Shown here: positions 11,880-23,498 of the stretch, in pieces
Layout of the letters: every line of letters begins with the position of its first letter
Position numbering within the stretch: position 1 is the stretch's first letter
Origin: Corallium rubrum
Lineage: Eukaryota > Cnidaria > Anthozoa > Scleralcyonacea > Coralliidae
Direction of reading: 5' to 3'
Assembly: GCA_964035015.1 (NCBI GenBank)
Contig: OZ036007.1
Coordinates: forward strand, 886,399-950,398
DNA: 64,000 bases
Made by a program: the position numbers and the translations under genes
The notes under the pieces: model-generated
The model's database searches: none
What the model saw: only the letters and a program-made list of their open reading frames with translations
What the model was told of the DNA's origin: nothing

Positions 11880-12828
11880 CTTGCCATTGAACTCTAAATA
11901 AACTGGAACGCTAACTCGCTTGCACGTTTTGAAGCCAACATGGGGGCCGCCATGCACGTCAACCCCAGTCCCTTTACTGTATAACCGAGAGAAAATGAAG
12001 CTGAATTTGGTGAACTGGGTTGCAAAAACAGCTTGAAATCAAAGAAAAACTAAACTTGTTAACCACGTTTAGGCTTAAATCAAATTCCAATATACCGTAG
12101 AGTAGGTGAACACTGACATGACGAGTAAAAACAAGGAAAACAGTTAAAATATAAGCTCTCAAATGAAAGTCAACAATACGCAACCAAAATTGCCATTGGT
12201 TTGGACAAATATAAAGAAAATACATATGAAACCCAGGTTTAAAATGAAGAGGTTGTTTATAAAAACTGTTGGGTTTTAAATTTCTCAATTTTCAGTAGGA
12301 AAAAAACAACAAAATGCACTTTACCGTGTGTTATTACAGCTCTGGAATTACTCTTCGCATCGAAAAATGTCAGATTTAGCATTTCCATAATTGAACTTGA
12401 GTTAAAGCTATAATTTAGCATTATCTTATTACCAATTCTTGGCAAGACAACCTTCAAACGTTTGAGATAACAAAGAAAAATAAGAGAAACCTGCATTTTC
12501 CGTACGAGTTTCGGACTCGAATTTTGCTTTTGTTCGGCAGATATTTCGTCATTCAGTCCATTTTCGTGTGTAGAAATTGTTCAGGTACAAGGCCGATAAG
12601 CCCAATACGTACTATCTTCTTCGTTATCATCTATAAAAAATTTTAGGTCTAAAAAATAGTTGTTTTTTGCAGCGAGTTTTCAGTTTTTCATTGTGCCCCT
12701 CGCTCATAGGTTCTGTTGACGTCAGACGTGCAATGGCGACGCCCAGCGGCCGGAAGTTTGACTTCACCCAATCATAGGGCCTGTCTTATGGAGTTAGCGT
12801 TCCAGTTTATTTAGAGTTCAATGGGTCT
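11880..12828. mobile_element. about 0.95-kb TIR element nested in the gypsy 3' region
   Basis: Inverted ends of about 35 bp are seen: attgaactctaaataaactgg with aacgctaactc at 11886-11917 and its complement at 12789-12823. The interior (11920-12788) has no supported gene. The element lies between the integrase C-terminus and the 3' LTR, where it need not break coding sequence. A weaker match to the TIR core, ctggaacgctaa, occurs near 9022. Confidence 0.6.
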
Positions 12829-13205
12829 TGCTACCTCTGGTTCCTCCTCCTTCCTGTTGGTTTAAGTGGCCCAACAGCTGTTCACCAAGCTCTTCTTCGT
12901 GGTTGCTGATATTGTTGTCCTCTATGACTATGACATCGCCACTGGCACCCTCCCTATTTGGCTGGGTAGGTTGCTTTAGCACTTGGTTCTGCTGCTCCTG
13001 GTCTCCACTGTTCTTTCCAAGGAAAGGCTCGAGCTGGTTGTAATGAACAACTCGCCTCTTGACTCCCTTTCTACCTCTCCCCTAGTATCTGATTCGATAA
13101 ACTACATCATTGAGTCGTTTAATCACCTCACAGGGACCGGTCCACGGTCTGTTCAGTTTCGTGCACCTTCTTTTTCTGGTTTTATTCTCAAACCATAAAA
13201 CCAGG

Positions 13206-13785
13206 TCACTTTTTTATACTTCTTTGCTTTGGCCCAACGATCATAGTATGGCGTGCCGAGGACAGAAACTCTCTTGCTGTCGTGTATGCCCGGTTTAGTC
13301 TGGCTTTCAACTGCGAGGCAAATTCGGACTGGCCTGGAATTTCTTGGGGTGTAGGTAGCGGTTCAACTAAATCACTTGGAAGACGGAGTTCTCTCTCAAA
13401 TTCTAGGTAGCTGGGGGTGTACCCTGTACTGCTGTGGACCGCTGTATTATATGCCAAAAATGTAGAGGATATGTACAAATCCCAATTCTTTATTTGGATC
13501 TTCGGACATCAACTTCGCCAGCATTGCATTTGCTGTGCGTATGCTCCTTTCAGATGCTCCGTCTGATTGAGGATGAAATGGAGTAGTCCGTGTTTTCCAG
13601 ATTTCCAGCCACTCACAAATTTCCTTAATGATCTTGCAATTCAAATTGGATCCTTGGTCGCTGTGCAACTGTTCCGGTGCTCCATGCCGAGGAATCCATC
13701 CATCCATTATTTTCTTGGCAATCGTTTCCGATTTCTGGTTTCGCAGGGGAAATAATTCCAACCATTTGGTGAAGTGATCGATCAT
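13206..13785 (-). pseudogene. gypsy integrase catalytic core and C-terminus (fragment)
   Basis: Two overlapping minus-strand frames carry the second half of the integrase. The first (13447-13785) starts inside the catalytic core and shows the second Asp in HSDQGSN and the third acidic residue near SDGASERSIR. The frame then changes near 13447-13478 and continues with the AYNTAVHSSTGYTPSYL segment typical of the gypsy integrase core end. The first Asp region lies upstream, near 13785-13850, across another frame break. It would join cDNA to host DNA; here it is broken. Confidence 0.8.
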
Positions 13786-13845
13786 AACCAGGCAGTACCC
13801 TGCACCCTCGATTGCTTTTGGGATACTCCACTATGTCCATTGTCG

Positions 13846-15111
13846 CTAATTTTCCTGGACGAGTGCTGGTAACTGGTTGAAGAGGGGCTCTGCGCCCAGG
13901 ACGGGGTTCCTCCTGTGTTGACAAATGGTGCACTTCTTACACCAACTATCAATGTCTGCAGACATGAAAGGCCAAAAATACCTGCAGCGAATCCGATTCC
14001 CCGTCTCGGTGGCTCCAAGGTGACCTGAGTCATCGTGAAGCATCTCGAGGGCTCTTTGTGTTAAGGTAGATGGAAGGACTATCTGCGTCGCCTCACTTCC
14101 CTCAGTACTCTTATGTCGGAGGAGGTAGTCACGACCAATCATCAGCTTGGGCAGTTCCTTATGAAAAGCTTTTATCTCCTTCCCTTGTACTTCCTTTTCT
14201 TGTGGTACTTTACCAGACAACCAAGTCTTAACCTCCTTAATAACTGGGCAGGCATCTTGTTGTCCTCTGATGTGTTCCAAAGACCACTTTTCGTTCTCCC
14301 CTATGTCCACATTCTGAATCCGACTTAAGGTGTCAGCTACTGTGTTCTTGTCCCCTGCTATGTGATGTACCTTGCACTGAAACTCCCTGAATTTGTCTAT
14401 CCATCGCCATAGTAGCCCACTGTGCTCTTGGGTTCGAGTAAGCAACCACTTTAGAGATTCATGATCTGTGTAAAGATCAAACTCCCGACCTAGCAGACAT
14501 GGGCGATATGATTTGAGTGCTTGAGTTATGGAAAGACACTCCTTCTCAGTAGTGGAGTAATTTCGCTCTGCCTTACTGAATTTCCTCCCCCCGAAAGCTA
14601 TTGGTCGTTTGTTTCCATTCTTGTCTGTCTGCTCAAGGTAGAATCCTACAGCTTGTTCAGATGCATCACACGTTACGGAGAAACGCCCATGTCGATCAGG
14701 CAGCGCCAACGTAACACAGGTACACAGCAACTCTTTTAACGTGTTAAAGGCATGATCACATTTCGGGGTCCAGTGGTACTCCGGTTTGTTTAGCAGTTCG
14801 TGTAGTGGCGCTGCTATTTGTGAGAATCCTTTCACAAATTTTCTCCAAAATGTGCAGACTCCAATAAATGTCCTCAGTTCGTTCTGTTTCATTTCGTGGG
14901 ATGGTCCATTGACTAATAATGTCAATCTTCTCTGGCTGTGGTCTGATGCCATCTTGATCAATTGTGTAACCCAGGAAATTGACTGACTTAGTTGCAAATT
15001 GACAATTCTTTCCAGAAAGTTTGAATCCCGCCTTTCGTACTGCTCGCAGTAGTCTCTCAATTCCCTGCAAGTGGTCTTCAAATCTCGAGTGGAAACAGAT
15101 GACATCATCAA
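13846..15111 (-). pseudogene. gypsy RNase H and integrase zinc-binding region
   Basis: The true coding part begins near 14885, where the frame takes over from the RT palm with NELRTFIGVCTFWRKFV (RT connection). RNase H follows, with SVTCDASEQAVGF, YSTTEKECLSI, YTDHESLKWLL and HIAGDKNTVADTLSR. The integrase HHCC zinc-binding module comes next: HDDSGHLGATETGNRIRCRYF followed by CKKCTICQHRR. Residues upstream of about 14885 in this frame are not coding. It lies between the RT fragment and the integrase core fragment, in the order expected for Ty3/gypsy pol. Confidence 0.82.
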
Positions 15112-15764
15112 GGTAAGCTAGCATATCCTCGGCCTCCAGGACTTGAAGCATATCTTCAACTACTGCCTGGAGTGTACCTGGTGCACCTGATAACCCAAAA
15201 GGCATCCTACAGTACTGAAACAGGCCATATGGGGTAATAAATGCTGTCTTCGCACGGTCCTCAGGAGCAACTTCCACCTGATGGTAGCCAGAAACCATAT
15301 CAATAGTTGTAAAGTAGGATGCATCTGCTAAACGATCTAATGCCTCGGTAATATCGGGTAGCTTGTGACTTGAGTGGCTTGGTTGAGCTTCCTGTAGTCC
15401 ACGCAGATTCTCAGATCTCCTGACCTTTTACGTACAAGTATCAAGGGACTGGCCCATTCAGAAGATGATTTTTCAATATAACACCATCCTCTAACATAGC
15501 TTTCAAGTCTTTCTTTGCTTCATCTTGATGGGCAAAAGGCATCCTGCGTAACTGCTGCTTCACTGGGACAGTGTCAGATTTTAAGTAGATGTGATGTTGT
15601 ACTCCCCCCTTGCACTTGCCTATATCATGCTTGCCTTCTGAGAAAACATCAGCGTAAGATGCTATTAGCTTCTCTAATTGCTCTTTTTCTGTTCCTGCCA
15701 CTGCACGTTTAGATAGATCGATTCCCAATGTTTGCAAAATGTTCATATTTCCCATCAGGGCCAA
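14756..15764 (-). pseudogene. gypsy reverse transcriptase
   Basis: This spans two minus-strand frames. 15441-15764 holds the RT N-terminus (YLKSDTVPVKQQLRRMP, a priming-loop-like segment). 14756-15298 holds the palm, with DMV/MVSGYHQVEV (motif A region), YCRMPFGLSGAPGTLQ (motif B region) and MLAYLDDVICF, the catalytic YLDD. The frame is lost between 15298 and 15441 and again near 14885, where RNase H coding moves to another frame. It would copy element RNA into cDNA; these breaks inactivate this copy. Confidence 0.83.
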
Positions 15765-15878
15765 TACTACCAGCTACTGGTGTGTCATCACTACTCAACA
15801 ACAGTGGTTCAGAAACCTCCTCCACCTTGGTAACAATCCCCACTTTCTGATTCTTAAACAGAGTAACTGGTGAGTCTG

Positions 15879-16613
15879 TTAGGTTAACTCCCTTAACCCA
15901 GAAGTTCCCATGTTATGTGCCTGTAACCATTGTATTGATAGTAGCACCCCACCCGGCGTTCTTGTTGACTCAAAAAGTCCCGTTCTATTAACTTTGTCTT
16001 TACATCGCATTGGAATAAGGACCTGATGTCGGGCTGGCAGTTCCACTGTACAACGTGCAATCACTGGAGCATAATTTTCAAATAAAACAGCCTTGCACTT
16101 ACTTGGGGTGATGAGTGGAACCTCTGCGTCATCCAGCCAGAAGCTGTTGTGCTTAACACTCCATGATTCTTTATGGTGAAAATCAATAAAGCCTGCTCCC
16201 AGTACTGGTTCAGATAGATCATCTACAACTAGAAAAGTCCAAGTAGTTTCTAGTTGGCCAAGCTTCAGTGGGACCTCAGCCTCCCCCCTCACTGGGATGG
16301 GCTGATGTGTTATTGACACTGGGTTGATTTTGGATTCCTTCAGCTTCAGTCCTGGAACTGATGAACTGATAAGACTCACATCTGCTCCTGTGTCCAACAG
16401 AAAAATAGTCTTCGTCTCATTCGCCATAGCCTCCACTCGGTAGGTGTGTTTTCTCACTGCGTGTTCGATGTTAACTGTGTTGAGTGTAGTTGACTGTGCA
16501 GGTGGTTTGTAAGGGCAATTGGTCCCATTTCTATGATCTAAGGCTGGTTTTGGGACCGTTGGCAAGCCTCTTTTACGTTTAAATGAACCAATGTAGGACA
16601 ACTCCGGGCCCAA
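15879..16613 (-). pseudogene. gypsy aspartic protease region
   Basis: The minus-strand frame contains FLLDTGADVSLIS, the DTGA active-site motif of retropepsins, about a third of the way in. Family-typical hydrophobic segments around VLGAGFIDFH follow. It overlaps the gag frame by 76 bp at its 5' end and is separated from the RT frame by about 115 bp in another frame. It would process the Gag-Pol polyprotein. Confidence 0.75.
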
Positions 16614-17384
16614 TGACCATGGCCATTACATGCTTTGCAAATATCTGTTGGTTTTGGTCCTCGTCTCGGGGCCCACCTTTTACCTCCTCTCCAGAATGCT
16701 GCATTAACTGGCAGGTCCTCTGGTTTCAAAAGCTGTTTCAGCTTCTCTTTCAGCTTCTGGCCAATCCTACTATCCATATTGGCTTGTTGACTTTGTGGTT
16801 CCTTGACTGCAACCACCTGTTGGTTAATTGCCTCTCTTTCCCGCTCCAGATTTACAATCAGTTTGACTACTGTCTCTACAGGAGTCTGCAACAAATCATC
16901 TTGTCGGATCAAAACTTCCCTCAGATCAGGGCTTAGACCATTGATGAACTGACAAAATATCTTCCTCTTTCCGCTTATTGTAAAACGCAACTGCTGCTTC
17001 TTGCTCCAAATTTTTGCTCCTGTCCTCTTCACTGGGCTCCTCTGGCAATGGATCCAGCGTGGGGGGTAAATATGCCCTTACATAATCCAAACGAAGGGCT
17101 GACAAGTATGAGTGTAATGCTTCACCGTCTTTTCTCACTCGACTATTAAATTCCTTCTTGTACTTCAACAAAGCCAAACCCCCTTCGAGTGCTTTCGAAT
17201 TCGATAAAGCCCTGTAGCTATTTCTTATCGAATCTTCTTGCTGATGATAGAACGCTTTGGTCTCCTCCTTCAGGTATACGGCTAAATTATTTCTTGCTTT
17301 ATCATCAGCCCAGTCGTTCAGCGACACGTAAATTTCAAAGTCTCTCAGATATTCCCGAATATCTTCTTGCCCTGTGAACTTCAC
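16538..17384 (-). pseudogene. gypsy Gag with zinc knuckle
   Basis: Two overlapping minus-strand frames (16926-17384 and 16538-17032) make up a retrotransposon Gag. The first has the capsid-like region starting KFTGQEDIREYLRDFEIYV and the LLKYKKEFNSRVRKDGEAL segment. The second continues the capsid and ends with a CCHC zinc knuckle, CKACNGHGHWARSC. The frame change lies between 16926 and 17032. Gag would form the particle shell and bind element RNA. Confidence 0.75.
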
Positions 17385-17430
17385 GTCCGGTAAAACAATG
17401 CGGTTGGATCCAATACTGCCACCAAATGAA

Positions 17431-17571
17431 TGTAATAGTGATAGAATTAAGTCAGTAAACGACAGTTATAAACTAAATCGAACGCAACACAGATTATAAC
17501 ATTATCAGGGAAACAACTCGTCAACATGTCCGCCAAGTGTCCTCACTCCCTCGTCCCCCAGTCCCTATACA
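17431..17571 (-). repeat. gypsy 5' LTR
   Basis: About 140 bp matching 11635-11776 with a few differences, including a TA insertion near the outer end. On the minus strand the sequence just inside it (17406-17430) reads TTCATTTGGTGGCAGTATTGG and is the likely primer-binding region; the tRNA used is not identified. Confidence 0.8.
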
Positions 17572-17750
17572 TTATGTGAATAAAATCTACTAACCTCGTG
17601 AGTATGATGTCTTGTCTCATGTTTTATTCGTCGTCGAGTTAGTTTGCAGCGATATACGGCGAGTTCTTTGCGACGCCGTTGCTTCCCACTTCGGCGACTC
17701 TTCGTATTAACCATATATAATAGAAAGGCTGCACACTTCAGCGAGGACAC

Positions 17751-18692
17751 CAACCCTGGTTGCGGCTGGTCACGTGCCGCCTAAACGAATTTTAAATCAT
17801 GGGAGGGGTGGTAAGCTTTATTAAGCTGCACACCCAACGACAATGCTACAACACAAGTCAGTTTTATATTAAATTTAGGCGAACTATACAGTTTATTAAA
17901 AGAATGAAAAACGCGATTCAACAACTGTATTTATACCTGAGTTTCTGTTGATGACAAATTTGCGTGAAAGGACAGTCGGTTTGATGTTGTATTGCAATAT
18001 TTCCTGAATGTGGTTGAATCGCTTCTTTCGGCACTTTTCGCCGCGGTTATCGGGGCATTGGCTGAAATGTCAATGCATTTTTTATGCGAGAGAGAGCGGT
18101 TTGGCTCTCGCAAACCAACGTCTTGAATTTTGTGAAATTTTGTAATCTTCTTTCATGGTCTTTAGATTAAACGAGGAAGAATACTCGTCTCAAGGAAGTC
18201 TTTTGCCGTAAGACATTTCGGCTGAATAAAGCAGTTCAAAATTTGCCTGGTATAAATTGAAATTCTTAACTTAAGGTACTTCACATCACCAACACTGCGA
18301 CCGACAAAGTCGATATGTATTCGACGGTATGTACATATTTAGTCGATTGGTATATCTTCTTCGGGCTTTCTTTAACTTTTGTATTCGACATGATCTTTTG
18401 TTCTTCGACGACGTATACCACAGAAGAAAGCGAGATATGTTTTGTCAACACCGAGTAGATATTTTGCGATCAGACAGCCAGACAACGACGCCAGACGTAA
18501 TATATTATTTGTATAAACAAAACGGTGAAGCGGTTGTAATTGTGCCTTTGTCACTCCTCCCTGAGTATTTTTTAAATCGTTAGTTGAAAACCCCCCAATT
18601 TTTAGGGGGCACGTGACCAGCCGCAACCAAGGGTCTTTTCGCAGCGCGGGGGCGGGGCGGGGGAGCGGAGATAAGACCCTGGGTACGAGGTT
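17751..18692. mobile_element. 0.94-kb non-autonomous TIR element with 8-10 bp target duplication
   Basis: It is bounded by identical GCGAGGACAC at 17741-17750 and 18693-18702. The ends read CAACCCTGG and, on the other strand, CAACCTCGTACCCAGGG, sharing CAACC at the tip. Subterminal ggttgcggctggtcacgtg is also inverted (17757 and 18607). The related locus at 24440-24449 has one GCGAGGACAC (in reverse) and no insert, confirming the boundaries. An 8-bp duplication plus chance matches would fit the hAT superfamily; that assignment is inferred. No transposase is encoded. Confidence 0.78.
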
Positions 18693-18702
18693 GCGAGGAC
18701 AC

Positions 18703-19409
18703 TCCGAGCTCAAAGTCAAACATCTCCGCATAAAATCGTCGCTCGACCATAATTCTTTCACGAGCGCATAGCACGAAGGCTGGGCTTGCCATAGAATACG
18801 GTTTGTTGACAACTCGTGTGGAATTTTCGCCATGTACGAACCAATTACCCTTCTCAAATTCATCAGTTTCAAATGTCCTCAGAGCCGTGGCGACGAGTTC
18901 GTGTATAGATATTTTTGATATATTAAATAACGTGTTCCATGTCAGCAGTATGATTATTAAAATTGATATGTGGATTATTTGTAGTTTATTTATTTTAATA
19001 TTGGTCATTGTTGTGAATAATATATTGTAGTTGTAGAATTTTTTTATTTTTTGCTAATTTGTTATAATTTGTTGTTCGTCTTGTTTTTCAGTATACAAAT
19101 ATTTATTATCCCTTTTACCCTAGTTGTCCTTGCCCCAGTTGTCCATTTTAACTGAGTCAGTGATGTAGGAAGCAAGCTGATGGAGTGGGGGAAGTGTATA
19201 CTTTCAAAGTACCTTGTTTCAGGGCAGAGCTTCAAAATGACCATTGAGGACATGTCTTCTGATAAAGGTCTTCTGATAAAGGGCTTTTTAGTTGCAAAAT
19301 TTTAAAGGGGGACTCTAACCAAGTGGTTGGGGGTGTGTGGCATGTGCCCTGTGTCCAAACCTGATTTGTACACCCATGAAGTGAATACAATACTTAGGTA
19401 TGGGCTGTA
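18703..19409. other. rest of the interrupted locus and gene-free spacer
   Basis: 18703-18905 matches 24240-24440 in reverse complement and is the far half of the interrupted locus. 18906-19409 is AT-rich and holds no recognisable gene. Confidence 0.6.
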
Positions 19410-22140
19410 CAATACATACATACTTTATTGTGTTCCTTAATAAGGCTTTTCAACACTAATTTACATGAATAAAATGAAGATTAAAATGTCTTATGATAAA
19501 AGTCTACAGATATATAACAATAGTTACAATAAATATTTAAAACTTTCAGTAAACTATTCTATGACTGGGAATAAAAATTGTCTAACATGTCTTTCTTTAA
19601 TTTCTTCTTAAAACTTGTCAAGGAGGAAACCAGTTTTATTTCATTGTCCAAATCGTTCCACAATTTGACTCCTCTATACTGAAACGTTCTCTGACCAGAC
19701 GTGGTATTAAAAAGTGGGATTTGAAAAGAAATCCGATTACGCGTGTAACATTCGTGGATATTTGAGCGTTTTTTAAATTTATTACATAAATAAGGCGGAG
19801 CTAGATTATAAACACATTTATACATCATAACTATTTCTCTGAATAATAGTTGTTGCTTTACCGGAAGCCAATTTAATTCTCGTAGTTTTGGTGAAATGTG
19901 TTCAAACTTTCTAGTGTTTGTCACTATCCTACACGCAAAATTTTGCACCGATTGCAACTTATTGATATTTTTGGAGGAAGTGTTTGACCAAGCAGTAGAA
20001 CAATAAAGAAGCTTGTTCATTACCAATGCTGAAACCAAGAGGGATAGGGTTTCCTTATCAAAGCATTTTTTTACCCGGTTGATCTGCATCAATTTAGCCA
20101 TGCACGAGGAGACCAAATCGGTGATATGGCAATCATACGTCAAATGAGTATCTATCGTTACTCCCAAATCTTTAGCTGAGGATACTGGGCTAATAGTCTC
20201 CCCTAAGAAACTCAGGTTCATATCTGAAGGCAGACTTTGAAGCAATTGCCGCGTTCCGATGAGTACGTATTTGGTCTTCTTCGGGTTAATAAGTAACTGG
20301 TGTTCAGAACAGCACTTTGCTACTTGGTAGAGATCTTCTTCAAGATGTTGTTTGGCATTATCTGCGTCTTTAACAAGGAAAGACAGGAACATTTTGGAGT
20401 CATCAACATAGGATTCAAGACGGCTGTGACGTGGGGCCAATGGCAGGTCGTTGACATAGATACTAAACAAGAGTGGAGATAAAATAGCACCCTGTGGTAC
20501 CCCATGAGTGATGTTGAGAGATGACGAAACAGTTGAACCAATTCGAACAACTTGTGACCTTCCAGTTAGGTAGCTTTCAAACCACTGCACTACAGTAGGA
20601 GATGCACCGATGCGACTTAGTTTGTTAAGCAGGATTGGATGACTTATGCTATCAAATGCCTTTGATAAGTCCAGCAGGATGAGTGCTGTTGCTGATTTCT
20701 GATCCATAGCCTCCAATATAGTATCGCTTACCAATATGTTCAGAGTCTCTGAGGAATGATTTTTCCTATTTCCACTTTGGTGGGATGTCAGACAATTGTT
20801 CATGGATAAAAATGTTGTGAATTGAACTAAGGCGACTTTCTCGCAGACCTTCGACGCAACGATAAGAAGGGAAAGAGGACGGTTATTAGATGGCTGTTCA
20901 TGATCTCCTTCCTTTATTAAGGGAATAACTTCCGCCTCCTTCCAGGTTTGTGGGAACGTAGAGGACATCAATGACGCATTAATGACATCTGTGAGTGGTC
21001 CAAGGATAACCGGTAAGCAGTCCTTGATAACGCGCATGCTTACTTTATCTTTGCCTGGAGCCTTGTTGGTAGGCATGGATGTTATAATGTTTTTAACATC
21101 GGTACAGGAGACAGGGTTAAATTTGAACATCTCGGATTCATATAAAGAATATCTCGCAGATTCTGCAACGGGCGGAGTGTCAGAGTGAACATTGTTATCT
21201 TGTATTAATTGAGATGCTGTCATTGCTGCATTTTTTCCGACAGTAGAAAAGAAGTCGTTGAAGTCTTCAGCGACTATTTTTGGGTCTTTGCTGTAAACCA
21301 CCGTGTCTTTTTCTTTGTACGCGACAGTATCTTTGATAATCTTCCACAAGGATCCTGTGTTGTTTTTATGCTCCCTTACTTCATCGAGGATATATTCTCT
21401 TTGTGCGTTAATGAGTGTATTTTTAACGGCATTACGAGCTTCTTTGTAGTTACGCCAATCGCGACTATGGCGTGTCTGCATAAAAATGCCATGTAAATGG
21501 TCTCTCGCAACCATGAGGTCTTTTATTTCAGATGTCACAAAGGGACATGATCTGCCACGGACCTTTAAAGTCTTTATTGGGGCGTGAGAGTCAAGGGTAG
21601 TTTGCAGCACTTCAACGAGGATTTTAAGCTTTTTGTCCACATCGTTGACTGAAAAGATAGTAAGAAGACGTTCAGATTTAGACGCAAGATCAGCTGCGAA
21701 AAGATCAGGATCGTAATTCTTGTAACTACGAACTGTGATATAGGAGGGTAATGGCTTGGTAGACTTTAACTTGAGCGTCACAAAAACGGGAAGGTGATCA
21801 CTGATTGGGCTGTTAAGAACACCACTGTCACGTACGAGTTTAGGAGAACTAACCAGAATCACATCAATCAGAGACTGGCTGGTGTCCGTAATTCTGGTTG
21901 GAGAGTGGATAATCTGTTTAAGATTGAGTTCTGATGTCATTTCAGTCAAAGCTTTAAATTCGGGGCCAGCTGTCTTAAGCATGTTACAATTTAGGTCTCC
22001 AAGAATGATGATCGGTTTTCTCATGCTAAGGGCTTGGATGTACGAAGGCTTGAAGAAGTTTTCAAAACAATCAGGAGAACAACTCTTAAGACATGAAAGA
22101 GTTAATAATAACTCCACCTCACATCGTGTTTTTTACAGGA
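19410..22140 (-). mobile_element. 5'-truncated LINE (CR1/L2/Jockey-like)
   Basis: A minus-strand non-LTR retrotransposon whose coding region (19559-22117) starts inside the endonuclease domain, so the 5' end is lost. This is the usual result of incomplete target-primed reverse transcription. The 3' untranslated part ends near 19410 in a short acatac-type repeat and not a long poly(A). No clear target duplication was found. Confidence 0.75.
19559..22117 (-). CDS. LINE ORF2: partial endonuclease and reverse transcriptase
   Basis: An 852-residue uninterrupted frame. It begins in the second half of an APE-type endonuclease, with IIILGDLNCNML (about residue 40) and NSPISDHLPVFVTL (SDH motif, about 105). 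A spacer region follows, then a reverse transcriptase with LILLDLSKAFDSI (motif A, about 483), HGVPQGAILSPLLFSIYVNDL (about 538) and LESYVDDSKMF (catalytic YVDD, about 569). The C-terminal region has the AWSNTSSKNINKLQSVQN segment common to CR1/L2/Jockey-type ORF2. The enzyme would nick the target and copy its RNA. The frame is intact except for the missing endonuclease start, so the copy is fairly young. It is related to the LINE at 61652 but not a recent duplicate of it. The family level below the CR1/Jockey group is uncertain. Confidence 0.85.
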   Translation of the reverse strand: MELLLTLSCLKSCSPDCFENFFKPSYIQALSMRKPIIILGDLNCNMLKTAGPEFKALTEMTSELNLKQIIHSPTRITDTSQSLIDVILVSSPKLVRDSGVLNSPISDHLPVFVTLKLKSTKPLPSYITVRSYKNYDPDLFAADLASKSERLLTIFSVNDVDKKLKILVEVLQTTLDSHAPIKTLKVRGRSCPFVTSEIKDLMVARDHLHGIFMQTRHSRDWRNYKEARNAVKNTLINAQREYILDEVREHKNNTGSLWKIIKDTVAYKEKDTVVYSKDPKIVAEDFNDFFSTVGKNAAMTASQLIQDNNVHSDTPPVAESARYSLYESEMFKFNPVSCTDVKNIITSMPTNKAPGKDKVSMRVIKDCLPVILGPLTDVINASLMSSTFPQTWKEAEVIPLIKEGDHEQPSNNRPLSLLIVASKVCEKVALVQFTTFLSMNNCLTSHQSGNRKNHSSETLNILVSDTILEAMDQKSATALILLDLSKAFDSISHPILLNKLSRIGASPTVVQWFESYLTGRSQVVRIGSTVSSSLNITHGVPQGAILSPLLFSIYVNDLPLAPRHSRLESYVDDSKMFLSFLVKDADNAKQHLEEDLYQVAKCCSEHQLLINPKKTKYVLIGTRQLLQSLPSDMNLSFLGETISPVSSAKDLGVTIDTHLTYDCHITDLVSSCMAKLMQINRVKKCFDKETLSLLVSALVMNKLLYCSTAWSNTSSKNINKLQSVQNFACRIVTNTRKFEHISPKLRELNWLPVKQQLLFREIVMMYKCVYNLAPPYLCNKFKKRSNIHECYTRNRISFQIPLFNTTSGQRTFQYRGVKLWNDLDNEIKLVSSLTSFKKKLKKDMLDNFYSQS

Positions 22141-22742
22141 AGTGAAGAGATACAGTACAGATGTCAGTTTTGGTTTTGGACCAGGCACGAGCACCAATCT
22201 GAACTGGATTTTTACAATGATAAATTGATGGATTCTCTTTTACTAAATAACATTCACTGAATAATATGTAGTTTGAAGTTTTGGATGTTGTCATGTTGTA
22301 TAATTACATAAGGCAATGCATAATAATTGTGGACATAACTAATAAAATTTTAACACAGAAGTATTATCTTACATATTATTGTACAATCCAAATGCTGGGT
22401 CTCAAAGCCTAATTAAATGCCTGGATATTATTCATCCCTTTGCCTTTGAGTGCTACTGGCTACTGCATGTACAGACTGATAAACAGTGAACTATGTCTAA
22501 GACAGACACCCTTGGGCTGGACATTGTCTGTCTTATAGTTCATTTACATACAGTAACTTTTCTGATGCCATCTCTAAATGTGCCAAAGTTGATGTTTTCT
22601 TGGCAGTACTTCACTGCAAAAATGTTGGACCAATGTTAACAATGCCCCTGGTCGAATATCAGTGTCAATACAATGGTGCTTTAGTCAGTAACTAAGATCA
22701 ATATTGAGATAAAACATTTTAATTTTATTCAAGTTCCCTATT

Positions 22743-22777
<35 letters not shown>

Positions 22778-23240
22778 CGGATACAGGTACAGGAAATACA
22801 CTTTATTTGATAAAATAGAAATATTTGAACATTTGACCAGTCCAGTTATATACCAAATTTATCAATAGATTCTGGAGGCAATCCAATAAATTATCTCGAT
22901 TTTTAATTTACCTTAATTATAAAGAAAAATACAAGATTGTTAAGCTAGCTTTTTTCACAATTTTGTAACATTTGGGATACAAGTAGAGTAAGTATAAAAG
23001 GAAACAAGACTGTTTGTTAAAAAATCGGGGGGGGGGGGGCGGGGAAACAAACAAACCAAGGATGATCGTTGTATCTATAATTGATCCGGATAATTGTTAC
23101 ACACAACAGTTATAGAAGTTTACAGTAATACTGCAGAATACAAAACATTAAACCACGGAAAATGCATCATAAGGCAATATAGAATAGGAAACATTTGAGA
23201 GGAAAATCATTAACCACTAAACAACAAATAATGTTGATTT
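22141..23240. other. gene-free spacer with (TA)n and G runs
   Basis: (TA)n occurs at about 22747-22775 and a G run at about 23028-23040. No supported gene is present. Confidence 0.5.
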
Positions 23241-23246
23241 CTCACC

Positions 23247-23498
23247 TCATGCTTTTCTCCAATTGTAACGAATCACACGTTGCACAGCATAACCACGTCC
23301 TTCTTTGTTGTAAACATCTAATTCGTTTCTGATTTGTTCCATTATTTGTAACATAAAATGCGTCGAATCTGAAGGAACTTGAGTAGTCTTGAATGCCCAT
23401 CCGCCATTGTCACAATTATACGCCAAATAAAGCACAATCTTGCGATTGAGGAGCCAGGGGGAAAACGAAATCTTGTTAAAAACATGATAGCCCAGCAA
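23247..23498 (-). CDS. short unassigned open frame
   Basis: An 83-codon minus-strand frame whose C-terminal half reads like ordinary globular protein (WAFKTTQVPSDSTHFML, then a Lys/Arg-rich end VQRVIRYNWRKA). Its N-terminal part overlaps the start of the large inverted repeat that follows. It could be an exon of a host gene or a transposon fragment. No family is recognised and the evidence is weak. Confidence 0.2.
   Translation of the reverse strand: MLGYHVFNKISFSPWLLNRKIVLYLAYNCDNGGWAFKTTQVPSDSTHFMLQIMEQIRNELDVYNKEGRGYAVQRVIRYNWRKA

Larger units (their letters stand above)
11635..17571 (-). mobile_element. Ty3/gypsy LTR retrotransposon, degraded
   Basis: A 5.9-kb minus-strand element is bounded by about 140-bp direct repeats and contains, in order, gag, zinc knuckle, aspartic protease, reverse transcriptase, RNase H and integrase. 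This is the Ty3/gypsy order (RT before IN). ACATT occurs at 11630-11634 and again at 17569-17573 as a 5-bp target duplication candidate. A related unoccupied locus at 24617-24621 has a single copy. The reading frame is broken at several places, so the copy is not autonomous. A 0.95-kb TIR element is nested in its 3' region. Confidence 0.85.
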